This document shows, one piece after another, positions 1 to 6,747 of a DNA stretch of 11,643 nucleotides. Every line of letters begins with the position of its first letter. The first letter of the stretch is position 1. The DNA is from Caldifarciminota bacterium. Lineage in GTDB: Bacteria > Hydrothermota > Tepidihabitantia > SM23-42. The translations under genes were made by a program, and so were the position numbers. Under the pieces are notes generated by a model. It saw only the letters and a program-made list of their open reading frames with translations, was not told the origin of the DNA and made no database searches. The stretch is from NCBI GenBank assembly GCA_030671005.1, contig DAOVAN010000039.1:1-11643 (forward strand), in the 5' to 3' direction.

Positions 1-270
1 AACCCTTTGGGCGGAAAATATCTCGGCGAGGTATCGGCAGAATTACGCTTCCCGATATACAAATTTATTGGTGGGGTTGTCTTCATTGATGGTGGAAACA
101 TCTGGCAAGACCGTGAAGAGATATCCAGCGGTTTGAGATGGGGTGTCGGCGGTGGCCTGCGCTTAAAGAGTTTCTTGGGAAGTGTCAGACTCGATTATGG
201 TTTCAAGATACAGCGTAAGGCCGATGAGTCAGTCGGAGCAATACACTTTGCTATTGGTGAAGCATTTTGA
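1..270 (+). CDS. Omp85/BamA-TamA family outer membrane protein, C-terminal end (5' truncated)
   Basis: The frame is open from base 1 and stops at TGA 268-270, giving the last 89 residues of a longer protein whose start lies outside the window. Visible are GGKYLGEVSAELRFP, the strand-turn pattern GGVVFIDGGNIW, a glycine-rich stretch (GVGGGLRLK) and SVRLDYGFK. The protein ends in IGEAF with a terminal phenylalanine. This pattern is typical of the last strands of the bacterial surface antigen (D15/Omp85) barrel, which inserts or exports outer membrane proteins. The terminal Phe is the usual beta-signal recognised by the BAM machinery. With the POTRA region missing, BamA, TamA and other Omp85 members cannot be told apart. 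The SurA-like chaperones 7.7 kb away fit the same outer-membrane assembly theme, but they are a separate unit. The gene converges on the minus-strand nucleotidyltransferase gene, with only 3 bp between the two stop codons. Confidence 0.85.
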   Translation, partial: NPLGGKYLGEVSAELRFPIYKFIGGVVFIDGGNIWQDREEISSGLRWGVGGGLRLKSFLGSVRLDYGFKIQRKADESVGAIHFAIGEAF

Positions 271-273
271 TCA

Positions 274-3189
274 TTAATCACACTTCAATCGGTTGAGTAT
301 ATTTCCAATTGCGTGCGTGACATCACTACGTGTTTTGTTGAATTCGTCATAAAGCTTCTTCCCATCCTGATACCCCATGATGCGTCCCGCGGTGTTCAAC
401 ATTTCTGGCATTATCATGTCGGTTGCGCCTATGGTGAGACGGTAGGTGTTCCTGAGATTATTTAGGAAATTGAAGGCGGTCAACAATCGATGCAGGTCTT
501 CCCTCAATTCTGCTTGCTTATTGGCAATTTCTGTGAATAGTTTCGAATTGACCGGTTGCATAATACGGCACTCTGCTTTGATGATGAGCAGAATCATTTC
601 CAGGTCTCTCAGACCACCGATGCCTTCTTTGAGATTGTCCTCGACGATTATTTGCTGATTGCCCGCGGCCTTGTGTCTCGAGCTGATTTCGTCAGACATT
701 TGTTTGATGTATTCATCTTTCCGGTCGAAGATGAAAGGTTTTATCACCCGGTCGAAAAAGTCTTTTTCAAAACGGTGCGATCCCACTACCAGGCGGGCAC
801 CCAGTATCTGGGATTTTTCAATGAATATATCGGCCCGCTCTTCGCTCAACAGAGACTCAACTTCTTTCAGGAGAATGACATACCGGCCGAAATAGTCGGC
901 GAATCTATGATGAGGAATTGTGCTGCGCTTTATGATCTCGCTGTTCATTTTGCTGATTACTTTGTTACAATACGAGAGCACTTCCTCATCGTCTGAGTTC
1001 AGGAGAACGATTATGTCATAGTCATCGTCGTATGCCTGTTCCCGCGCATGTCCACCGGCCGCAAAAATCGCCAACAGATCGTCGGTGATAATACGTTTTG
1101 TGTACTGTGTGTCTATTTCCTGGCGACATATGTCAAAGAGGGTGAGAATGTATCGGTCGGAGAATTCAGTGTATTCGATGTTGATTTCATCGGCCGCGGC
1201 ACCGCTCAATGTTCTCAAGCCCACCCGCATCATTTCAAAATCATAGTAATCACCAAGCTTTTCCTTTTTCTCTTTGGGTGTCCGCATCGACTGAACATCA
1301 CTATATATGCCATCGCCGAATTCTCTCAGCAGCTCTGGGTTTTTCAAGTCTTTGATCGCTTCAGGATATCGTTCGCTGATCCTCAAGAAGAATCTTTTGT
1401 AGAATACACTACTGGACAGATGAATATCGATCAAGGATTTCAGATTGTCAATGATAGCAGCGATCTCTTTTTCGTAGATTCGTGTCTCCAGTAGCTTCAG
1501 GTAGAACTCCAGAGTCTTGTCATCATTGAGCGACAGATAGTTGTTGATGAGATGCGGGAAACGATTGAAAACGTAGGAGAGCTTTCTGACGACATCCGGC
1601 AAATCCTCGAGCATTTCTGGCAGGTGTCGGTTCAGATCGACAAAAAGCGGGTGTCCGATTTTCGTTCTGCCCAGTGTAGTCAGGAACTTTATCGATGAGT
1701 ATAGATCGTATTTGACCCATTCGATATATCCTTTGATCAGTTTCTTTCTCTTGGCGGGCGGAAAGGCATCCAGGTCATTGATGAATCGGTTCAATAACGC
1801 TTCATTCTCGAAGTCGTCCAGAATATCATCCCAGAAAGATGTTCCACGGAAGAATTTAAATTTGGTGAGGAAGTCCTGTGCGATGTTAGCTCCATAGTGA
1901 GGATCCAGTATCGACACGAAAATCGAGTTTTCTTCATGATGTACTTTTAGGTCGTTGAGCAGGGCCGGAACGACGTTCCTCACATTCTGAATATGTTCAT
2001 AGTAGTGTACCAGGACATGTTCTTCGGCATGACACTTGCCGAGGTCCGCATACCCCATGGTTCTTGCTACCCTGCGGATATTCTGGAAAGCGACAGCATC
2101 TAATTCGACTTCTTCATCTTGAGTGACGAGTAGTTGATAAAGGTGTCTGAAGACCTCAAAGAATGTCAACGACCTTTCGAGGTCACAGTACTCACGATAT
2201 CTCTTTGCATCTTTTTTCCGTAAGTCGTCTAATATCTGCCAGGCGTTTACTTTGTCGATGTGAAAGACTGTTTTCTGAGCGCAGATAATATTTTTGATGA
2301 TGCGCAGACCATCTTCTTTGAAATTGATGCGGTTTGAACGAATCGGTCTTGCGAGCAAAGAACTGATATCGCCCAGTATGCCCCTCAGGTAAGCCTCATG
2401 GTACTTGTTGTCGCGGTTCGGATGAAAGAAATACTTATCAATGATTTCTTCCTGATATTTTTTGAAAAGAGACTCACTTCCCGTGATCACTGCCCCGCTG
2501 AGCATTTCGTTGATTATTACATAATCACCGATTTGATGCTTCAACGCTCTCTTGTACTCGTCGATTGAGGCAGAGAAAAACTGGCCGCCAATATGCTCGG
2601 ACAGGTGGAAGTGGAACGTGATTGCGGATTTCAGCATTTCTTGGCTGATTTGAGAAATCGCCCGGTTAAATTCCTGGCGGTTCTTCGTTGCACTATCGAT
2701 AATACCAACATCGATATCATCCTGATCGGCTTTTGTGCCTACGCCGAGGATGACGAACTCCGGGCACGATTCTTCATCGACGAATATATTGAGCAACTGA
2801 TTGATATAATGCGAAGTGAGCGTGCGGATGTTGTTACCGGCATCGATCATGAAAGTCTTGTAGACGGCAAATTTGTCTGCGTCAGAAGCCCTGACACCCA
2901 TTCTGAGATGATCCACGGATTGCCGGTTCATGAGCAGGAACTGCAATGAAAAGAAGGTGTTGATAAACTCTAGTTTTTCTTGTCGGGTTTTGCCGACATC
3001 CGCAACGATGGCGAGCTGCGTGCCAAAATCATAAGTGGGATGTAGGATGTGCACGGCATCCCGCTTCTTTTTTTCCTCAAGCCTTTGAATCAGAGCATCA
3101 AGATTCCGCTGTATGGTCTGAAGGTACTTTTGATAGTGATTCCCAAATTCAGCATTGTGTTCCTTCAATTGCGTTAAGAAATCTTTCAT
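274..3189 (-). CDS. GlnE-like protein with two nucleotidyltransferase modules (971 aa), function unknown
   Basis: This large, apparently cytosolic protein has no signal peptide or membrane segment and carries two nucleotidyltransferase-like modules. Module 1 has GVGT at residues 149-152 followed by D158-I-D160, then a KEDGLR motif at 291-296. Module 2 has GG at 712-713, R716 and D723-Y-D725, followed by NLKEGIGGLRDLE at 852-864. Both are the pattern of GlnE/GlnD enzymes: a glycine pair, a metal-binding DxD, then a KEGxGGLRDI-like segment. The middle (about 340-680) is probably helical. Total length and DxD spacing resemble GlnE (about 945 aa), which adenylylates and deadenylylates glutamine synthetase. 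However, the canonical GlnE motif around the DxD is absent, so the substrate is unknown. The ATG at 3187-3189 has a GGAAG ribosome site 6 nt upstream and overlaps the preceding gene by ATGA, so translational coupling is likely. It could instead be a GlnD/DUF294-like enzyme. The nucleotidyltransferase fold is fairly sure; the role is not. Confidence 0.8.
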   Translation of the reverse strand: MKDFLTQLKEHNAEFGNHYQKYLQTIQRNLDALIQRLEEKKKRDAVHILHPTYDFGTQLAIVADVGKTRQEKLEFINTFFSLQFLLMNRQSVDHLRMGVRASDADKFAVYKTFMIDAGNNIRTLTSHYINQLLNIFVDEESCPEFVILGVGTKADQDDIDVGIIDSATKNRQEFNRAISQISQEMLKSAITFHFHLSEHIGGQFFSASIDEYKRALKHQIGDYVIINEMLSGAVITGSESLFKKYQEEIIDKYFFHPNRDNKYHEAYLRGILGDISSLLARPIRSNRINFKEDGLRIIKNIICAQKTVFHIDKVNAWQILDDLRKKDAKRYREYCDLERSLTFFEVFRHLYQLLVTQDEEVELDAVAFQNIRRVARTMGYADLGKCHAEEHVLVHYYEHIQNVRNVVPALLNDLKVHHEENSIFVSILDPHYGANIAQDFLTKFKFFRGTSFWDDILDDFENEALLNRFINDLDAFPPAKRKKLIKGYIEWVKYDLYSSIKFLTTLGRTKIGHPLFVDLNRHLPEMLEDLPDVVRKLSYVFNRFPHLINNYLSLNDDKTLEFYLKLLETRIYEKEIAAIIDNLKSLIDIHLSSSVFYKRFFLRISERYPEAIKDLKNPELLREFGDGIYSDVQSMRTPKEKKEKLGDYYDFEMMRVGLRTLSGAAADEINIEYTEFSDRYILTLFDICRQEIDTQYTKRIITDDLLAIFAAGGHAREQAYDDDYDIIVLLNSDDEEVLSYCNKVISKMNSEIIKRSTIPHHRFADYFGRYVILLKEVESLLSEERADIFIEKSQILGARLVVGSHRFEKDFFDRVIKPFIFDRKDEYIKQMSDEISSRHKAAGNQQIIVEDNLKEGIGGLRDLEMILLIIKAECRIMQPVNSKLFTEIANKQAELREDLHRLLTAFNFLNNLRNTYRLTIGATDMIMPEMLNTAGRIMGYQDGKKLYDEFNKTRSDVTHAIGNILNRLKCD

Positions 3190-3920
3190 GATGCTTCCAG
3201 CGTTTGTTGAGCAACCGGTGAAATTGCTAAGTCATCATATCCCAATGCCGGCGCAGCTCTGAGAAGCCCGAGGAATTTCGCTTTGAATACCCGCTCGTCG
3301 CAAAAGAATTGCGCTCTAGAGATGGTGTGCTGCCAGAAATCGAGATTGTTCTTCTCACTTCTGTACACGGCAAAGATGTGTCTGACGTCAATACTCGTAT
3401 CGACTCCTAAAGAAATATCCCTCTCCGTACGCGGTGAAATAATCTTGCTGACGATGATATCCCACGGATGTGCCAGATAGAGTGAAATTTCAAAATCGAT
3501 TTCATTCAATCTCATTACTTGTTCATATGACACGAGATAAGCGATATTTTCTGTGTAGAATTTAAATAGATCATCGGTTAAGATATAGTCCACATTAAAC
3601 CAGGTCTTGTCAAACGCCCAGGCAGAATGGAAACTGGTGATATGTTCGCTCACCATGAGCTCATCGTCATAATCGACAACCCTCAATTCCTTCGATTTCG
3701 AGGAGTCGGCAAATTCCTTCAATTGTGCTTCACTCCTAAAGAGCAGATCAACGTCCCACAATGCAGTGTATTGCAGATAATCATGCATTAGCAGAGGTAA
3801 TGCGCCGATTATTATGAAGTCTGGATTCTGTTTTTCTTGGAGCCTCGATACTTCGGCGAGTACCTGTAGTAAGCTAAGCCGTCTTCGTTCATCGACGAAA
3901 TCTAACCATTTAGGATTCAC
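3186..3920 (-). CDS. Small nucleotidyltransferase-fold protein (244 aa), AbiEii/DUF6036-like
   Basis: I see a single nucleotidyltransferase-like domain. FIIIGALPLL (residues 35-44) leads into D56-V-D58-L-L-F, the usual hydrophobic strand, glycine turn and DxD metal site. Further on, DIIVSKIIS (154-162), R164, RD (167-168) and D178 resemble the helical region of AbiEii/DUF6036-type nucleotidyltransferases, which pair a lysine with a downstream R-x-x-D. The usual second glycine (GG or GS) is an alanine here (G39-A40), so activity may be altered. The start is GTG at 3918-3920; no ATG precedes the domain, and no clear Shine-Dalgarno is visible. The gene begins 28 bp after korC and overlaps the large two-module nucleotidyltransferase gene by 4 bp, so the two products are probably made together and may interact. 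Relatives act as toxins, antitoxin partners or tRNA- or protein-modifying enzymes. I cannot choose among these, and no HEPN-type partner is evident. Confidence 0.72.
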   Translation of the reverse strand: MNPKWLDFVDERRRLSLLQVLAEVSRLQEKQNPDFIIIGALPLLMHDYLQYTALWDVDLLFRSEAQLKEFADSSKSKELRVVDYDDELMVSEHITSFHSAWAFDKTWFNVDYILTDDLFKFYTENIAYLVSYEQVMRLNEIDFEISLYLAHPWDIIVSKIISPRTERDISLGVDTSIDVRHIFAVYRSEKNNLDFWQHTISRAQFFCDERVFKAKFLGLLRAAPALGYDDLAISPVAQQTLEAS

Positions 3921-3933
3921 AAGAATCTTTGAT

Positions 3934-3939
3934 ATTATA
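3934..3939 (-). promoter_or_regulatory. Possible internal -10 box before the nucleotidyltransferase pair
   Basis: A perfect TATAAT reads on the minus strand in the 28-bp gap between korC and the small nucleotidyltransferase gene, 13 nt before its GTG. No convincing -35 box lies 16-18 bp upstream, and there is no TGn extension. It may be a weak or activator-dependent internal promoter, or simply A+T-rich spacer. If used, the 5' leader would be only about 7 nt. Confidence 0.35.
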
Positions 3940-3948
3940 CAATTACCG

Positions 3949-4494
3949 TTATTTGAATTGTTGGGCTATCTCGATGCCTGTATTGAATGCCTTTAGATTG
4001 AGATCTTCAGTTCCCTTAGGCACGCGTGATAGGATTGCTGCTTCGACTGCTCCTTTTGAGATGATGCCGGTTACCTGCGTAATGATGCCGAGGGCTACGA
4101 TGTTTGCGACCAATGCCTTGCCGACTTTCGTTTCCGCGGTCTCGGTAATGGGCACCGAATACACCTTATACTTCCCCTCTGGGATTTTTGTCACATAACT
4201 CTTATCAACGAGTAGTATCCCCGTTTCTTTCACATCCTCATGGTATTTGTCGCACGCTTCCTGGGTGAAACAGAGGAGCAGGTCAATGTTCACTGCTTTC
4301 GGATAATCGATTTCTTCGTCAGAGACAATGACTTCGGAACGGCTCGAGCCACCACGCGCTTCAGGACCGTATGATTGACTTTGGGTGGCGTTTTTGCCGT
4401 CATAGATCGCCGCTGCCTCAGCAAGAATTTTCCCTGCTAATATCAACCCCTGGCCTCCAGAACCGCTTAATCTAAACTCATATCTGAAACCCAC
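3949..4494 (-). CDS. korC: 2-oxoglutarate (2-oxoacid):ferredoxin oxidoreductase, gamma subunit
   Basis: This is the gamma subunit (181 aa) of a CoA-dependent 2-oxoacid:ferredoxin oxidoreductase, which with the alpha and beta subunits converts a 2-oxoacid plus CoA to acyl-CoA, CO2 and reduced ferredoxin. The N-terminus shows the Rossmann-like GSGGQGLILAGKILAEAA (residues 11-28), and SQSYGPEARGGSSRSEV follows around residues 39-55; both are hallmarks of the POR/KOR gamma family. Length is normal. The start is GTG at 4492-4494, chosen because a strong AGGAGG site lies 5 nt upstream. It begins 14 bp after korB. It fits a 2-oxoglutarate enzyme (KorC) best, but a 2-ketoisovalerate or other branched-chain type cannot be excluded from this subunit alone. 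The downstream nucleotidyltransferase gene follows after 28 bp, so readthrough is plausible. Confidence 0.93.
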   Translation of the reverse strand: MGFRYEFRLSGSGGQGLILAGKILAEAAAIYDGKNATQSQSYGPEARGGSSRSEVIVSDEEIDYPKAVNIDLLLCFTQEACDKYHEDVKETGILLVDKSYVTKIPEGKYKVYSVPITETAETKVGKALVANIVALGIITQVTGIISKGAVEAAILSRVPKGTEDLNLKAFNTGIEIAQQFK

Positions 4495-4499
4495 AGAAA

Positions 4500-4505
4500 C
4501 CTCCT
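4500..4505 (-). promoter_or_regulatory. Strong ribosome binding site for korC
   Basis: AGGAGG on the minus strand, ending 5 nt before GTG 4492-4494. It supports the GTG as the korC start, and sits in the 14-bp gap after the korB stop codon. Confidence 0.8.
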
Positions 4506-4508
4506 ACT

Positions 4509-5330
4509 TCACTTATTATCTATTTTCCTGACTCGGGCAGATAATCTTTGGTATTCCTCACAAAACTCTGGTTTCTCGGCATCGTGAAGAATCCCTATTA
4601 TGATCTTGTCTTTCTTCTCTTCTTCTGAAACCTTCCGTGCGACTTCAACCGGTATGCTGTTTTCCTTATACCATTGCAACATGTCGACTACATTGCCTAG
4701 GCGATTGGGTCGTGCGTAGTACGTGGGACAAGGTGATATGGCTTCGATAACAGAAAACCCCTTTTTCAAAATACCCTTATGAATATACTTGTCGAGTTGA
4801 ACCGCATGGTAACAGGTGCTCCGTGCTACAAATGAGGCGCCGGCGGCTATTGCCAGTCCCGATATGTCAAATGCTGGCTCGATAGTACCGTATGGCGCCG
4901 TGCTTCCTTTTTTGCCGGTCGGCGTTGTCGGCGACGCTTGTCCGCCGGTCATGCCGTAAATATAATTATTGTAGATGAGAACAGTCATGTCTAGATTGCG
5001 TCGCGCGGCATGTATGAAATGATTTCCGCCGATTGCCGTTGCATCACCATCACCGGTGACGACGATGACCTTCAACTCCTTTTTGGCCAGCTTAAGACCG
5101 GTCGCGAAAGCAATCGCTCTGCCATGTGTGGTGTGTAGTGTATTGAAGTCTACGTAACCAGGAGTTCGGGAAGAGCATCCAATACCAGAGACGAGAGCGA
5201 TATCATCCTTTGAAATTTTGCTTCTCTCAATTGCGCGTAACAGTGCTTTCAGAACAATGCCACACCCACAGCCCGTACACCAAATATGAGGGAATCTATC
5301 GCGTCTCAGGTATTTCTCATACGGGAACAT
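4509..5330 (-). CDS. korB: 2-oxoglutarate (2-oxoacid):ferredoxin oxidoreductase, beta subunit (TPP and 4Fe-4S binding)
   Basis: This is the catalytic beta subunit (273 aa, normal for the family). It holds thiamine pyrophosphate and a 4Fe-4S cluster and decarboxylates the 2-oxoacid. The TPP motif is visible as GDGD at residues 93-96, closed by NN at 121-122. Probable cluster ligands are C18 and C21 (in WCTGCGCG), C52 (IGCSSR) and C201 (SPCPTYY), the spacing expected in short KorB-type subunits. TPTGKKGSTAPYG (136-148) is also typical. ATG 5328-5330 is preceded by GGAGG at about 9 nt, and the gene overlaps the 3' end of korA by 14 bp, so translation is likely coupled. Substrate is inferred: the layout of separate alpha, beta and gamma subunits plus a small ferredoxin is commonest for 2-oxoglutarate oxidoreductase, which supplies succinyl-CoA or, in reverse, fixes CO2 in the reductive TCA cycle. 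Confidence 0.95.
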   Translation of the reverse strand: MFPYEKYLRRDRFPHIWCTGCGCGIVLKALLRAIERSKISKDDIALVSGIGCSSRTPGYVDFNTLHTTHGRAIAFATGLKLAKKELKVIVVTGDGDATAIGGNHFIHAARRNLDMTVLIYNNYIYGMTGGQASPTTPTGKKGSTAPYGTIEPAFDISGLAIAAGASFVARSTCYHAVQLDKYIHKGILKKGFSVIEAISPCPTYYARPNRLGNVVDMLQWYKENSIPVEVARKVSEEEKKDKIIIGILHDAEKPEFCEEYQRLSARVRKIDNK

Positions 5331-6453
5331 TTTTTATCGCCTCCAGGATCTCGTCTGGGGTAATCAGCCCACCGTCGACACGGTTTACTTGTGTGACCTC
5401 ATATTTGGTAGCGCATGCTACTTCGTGTGCTACTTGGCCAAGGTTCATCTCGGGCACGATGAATTTCTTGATGCGGCGTGCTATTTTGTTCAATTCTTCG
5501 TAGGGAAAAGGCCATAGCACAAAGATGTGGAATATGCCAACCTTGAGGCCTGATGTTCTCGCTCTTGATACCGCCCGGTAGGCGGAGCGTGCACTGGAAC
5601 CGAATGCCACAATACACAGATCGGCGTCTTCGAGGAATGCTGTTTTGTAGCTGATTATTTCGCTCTTGTATCGGTCAATCTTTCGGTTAAGCCGCCGGTG
5701 CAAGAGATCGACCTTTTTCGGATCATTCGTCGGGAAACCCGTTTCGTCGTGGCTGAGCCCGGTGACATGGTATCTGTACCCAGAACCAAAATCTGCAAAC
5801 AGTGGTATATCAGAATCAGTTAATTCATATGGTTTATAATCTTCCGGGTTTTGCTTGGTACGTGCCCGGTCGACTATTTCGATTTCTTCTCTTTTGGGAA
5901 AGACGATCTTCTCGTTTATGTGGCCAATAATTTCATCAAGCAGTACGACGACCGGAACCCGGAATCGTTCTGAAAAATTGAATGCCTTGATGGTCCAATC
6001 GTATGTCTCTCGTACGGTTGATGGCGCCACCGCGATGATGGGGTGGTCACCATGGGTTCCCCAGCGAGCCTGCATCACGTCGGCTTGTGAGGGAAGGGTT
6101 GGCAGTCCAGTGCTCGGGCCTCCTCTCTGGACGTTCACGATGACACACGGTACCTCAGTCATAGACGCGTAACCGATATTCTCTTGCATTAGTGAAAACC
6201 CGGGGCCGCTCGTGGCGGTCATAGATTTCACACCGGCTAACGAGGCACCGATAATGGCGGCCATTGATGCGAGCTCGTCCTCCATTTGGACAAATGTGCC
6301 CCCTTCCTGAGGGAGCCGGCGGGCAAGACATTCGGCGATTTCAGAAGAAGGCGTTATCGGGTAACCGGCAAAGAAGCTCATGCCGGCAACGAGTGCTGCC
6401 TCGGCACAGGCTTCATTACCCGTCATCAATTTTGCGTTTTCTCTATTTACCAT
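5317..6453 (-). CDS. korA: 2-oxoglutarate (2-oxoacid):ferredoxin oxidoreductase, alpha subunit
   Basis: This is the alpha subunit (378 aa). The N-terminal pyrimidine-binding domain carries GYPITPSSEI (residues 30-39), whose YPITP motif contacts the TPP ring and substrate in this enzyme family. Further on come TSGPGFSLM and the conserved RGGPSTGLPT. The C-terminal third (LCIVAFGSSARSAYRA, then VGIFHIFVLWPFP) matches the transketolase C-terminal-like domain II. No gamma domain is fused, in agreement with the separate korC. I chose ATG 6451-6453 rather than an in-frame TTG four codons earlier: the family N-terminus aligns from here, and AGAAGA-rich sequence precedes it. It overlaps the end of the ferredoxin gene by 11 bp and korB by 14 bp, so korD-A-B are tightly coupled. 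2-Oxoglutarate is the favoured substrate; branched-chain 2-oxoacids are the main alternative. Confidence 0.94.
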   Translation of the reverse strand: MVNRENAKLMTGNEACAEAALVAGMSFFAGYPITPSSEIAECLARRLPQEGGTFVQMEDELASMAAIIGASLAGVKSMTATSGPGFSLMQENIGYASMTEVPCVIVNVQRGGPSTGLPTLPSQADVMQARWGTHGDHPIIAVAPSTVRETYDWTIKAFNFSERFRVPVVVLLDEIIGHINEKIVFPKREEIEIVDRARTKQNPEDYKPYELTDSDIPLFADFGSGYRYHVTGLSHDETGFPTNDPKKVDLLHRRLNRKIDRYKSEIISYKTAFLEDADLCIVAFGSSARSAYRAVSRARTSGLKVGIFHIFVLWPFPYEELNKIARRIKKFIVPEMNLGQVAHEVACATKYEVTQVNRVDGGLITPDEILEAIKNVPV

Positions 6454-6664
6454 TCTCTTCTTCAATCTTGCTTACCGATATTGCGAAATCAGGGCAGTAT
6501 ATCTCACAGAGCTGACAGCCTATACATGCGTCAGGATCGGCAACCTTTGCCTCAGTCTTTTGCATTGCGAGCACATTCCTGGGACAGAAGGCGACACACA
6601 ATAAGCACCCTTTACACCGATTCTTGTCAATGGTTACTGCAAATTTGCGTGTTTTCACGGCCAT
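6443..6664 (-). CDS. korD: 2x[4Fe-4S] ferredoxin, delta subunit of the 2-oxoacid oxidoreductase
   Basis: This 73-residue ferredoxin has two classical cluster motifs: C17-x2-C20-x2-C23-x3-C27-P and C47-x2-C50-x2-C53-x3-C57-P. That is enough for two 4Fe-4S clusters. As the first gene of a korDABC operon it is the expected intramolecular electron carrier between the TPP/Fe-S core and free ferredoxin. ATG 6662-6664 (MAVKTRK) is the likely start. An upstream in-frame extension of six residues would run through the predicted -10 promoter box and so is unlikely. No Shine-Dalgarno is visible, and the -10 box sits only 7 nt before the ATG, suggesting a leaderless mRNA. The stop codon lies within korA (11-bp overlap). 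Confidence 0.92.
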   Translation of the reverse strand: MAVKTRKFAVTIDKNRCKGCLLCVAFCPRNVLAMQKTEAKVADPDACIGCQLCEIYCPDFAISVSKIEEENGK

Positions 6665-6671
6665 CGTGTAG

Positions 6672-6699
6672 ATTATAATCACAAAATAACCAACGTCAA
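6672..6699 (-). promoter_or_regulatory. Sigma-70-type promoter of the kor operon, predicted leaderless
   Basis: On the minus strand TTGACG (6694-6699) and a perfect TATAAT (6672-6677) are separated by 16 bp. Transcription should begin about 7 nt after the -10 box, at position 6664-6665, which is the A of the korD ATG or one base before it. No Shine-Dalgarno could then be transcribed. Match quality is high: 5 of 6 in the -35 and 6 of 6 in the -10. The promoter would serve korDABC and, by readthrough, the two nucleotidyltransferase genes. Confidence 0.75.
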
Positions 6700-6747
6700 G
6701 AACACGCTTGCTGAATTACTTATCGATAGTGGTCGGCGCTGGGGGAT

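Noticed and set aside
556..996. 146-codon plus-strand open frame, with others at 1048-1494 and 2593-2949, antisense to the large nucleotidyltransferase gene
   Set aside because: They lie wholly opposite a gene with clear catalytic motifs, have no ribosome site or recognisable domain, and their translations look like complement artefacts of a biased coding strand.
3186..3920. Classical MNT-HEPN or AbiEi/AbiEii toxin-antitoxin module
   Set aside because: The partner gene is a 971-aa double nucleotidyltransferase, not a HEPN or AbiEi-like protein, so the known module types do not fit.
6454..6465. TTG start four codons upstream for korA
   Set aside because: ATG 6451-6453 is a better codon with purine-rich sequence before it, and family N-termini begin close to it.
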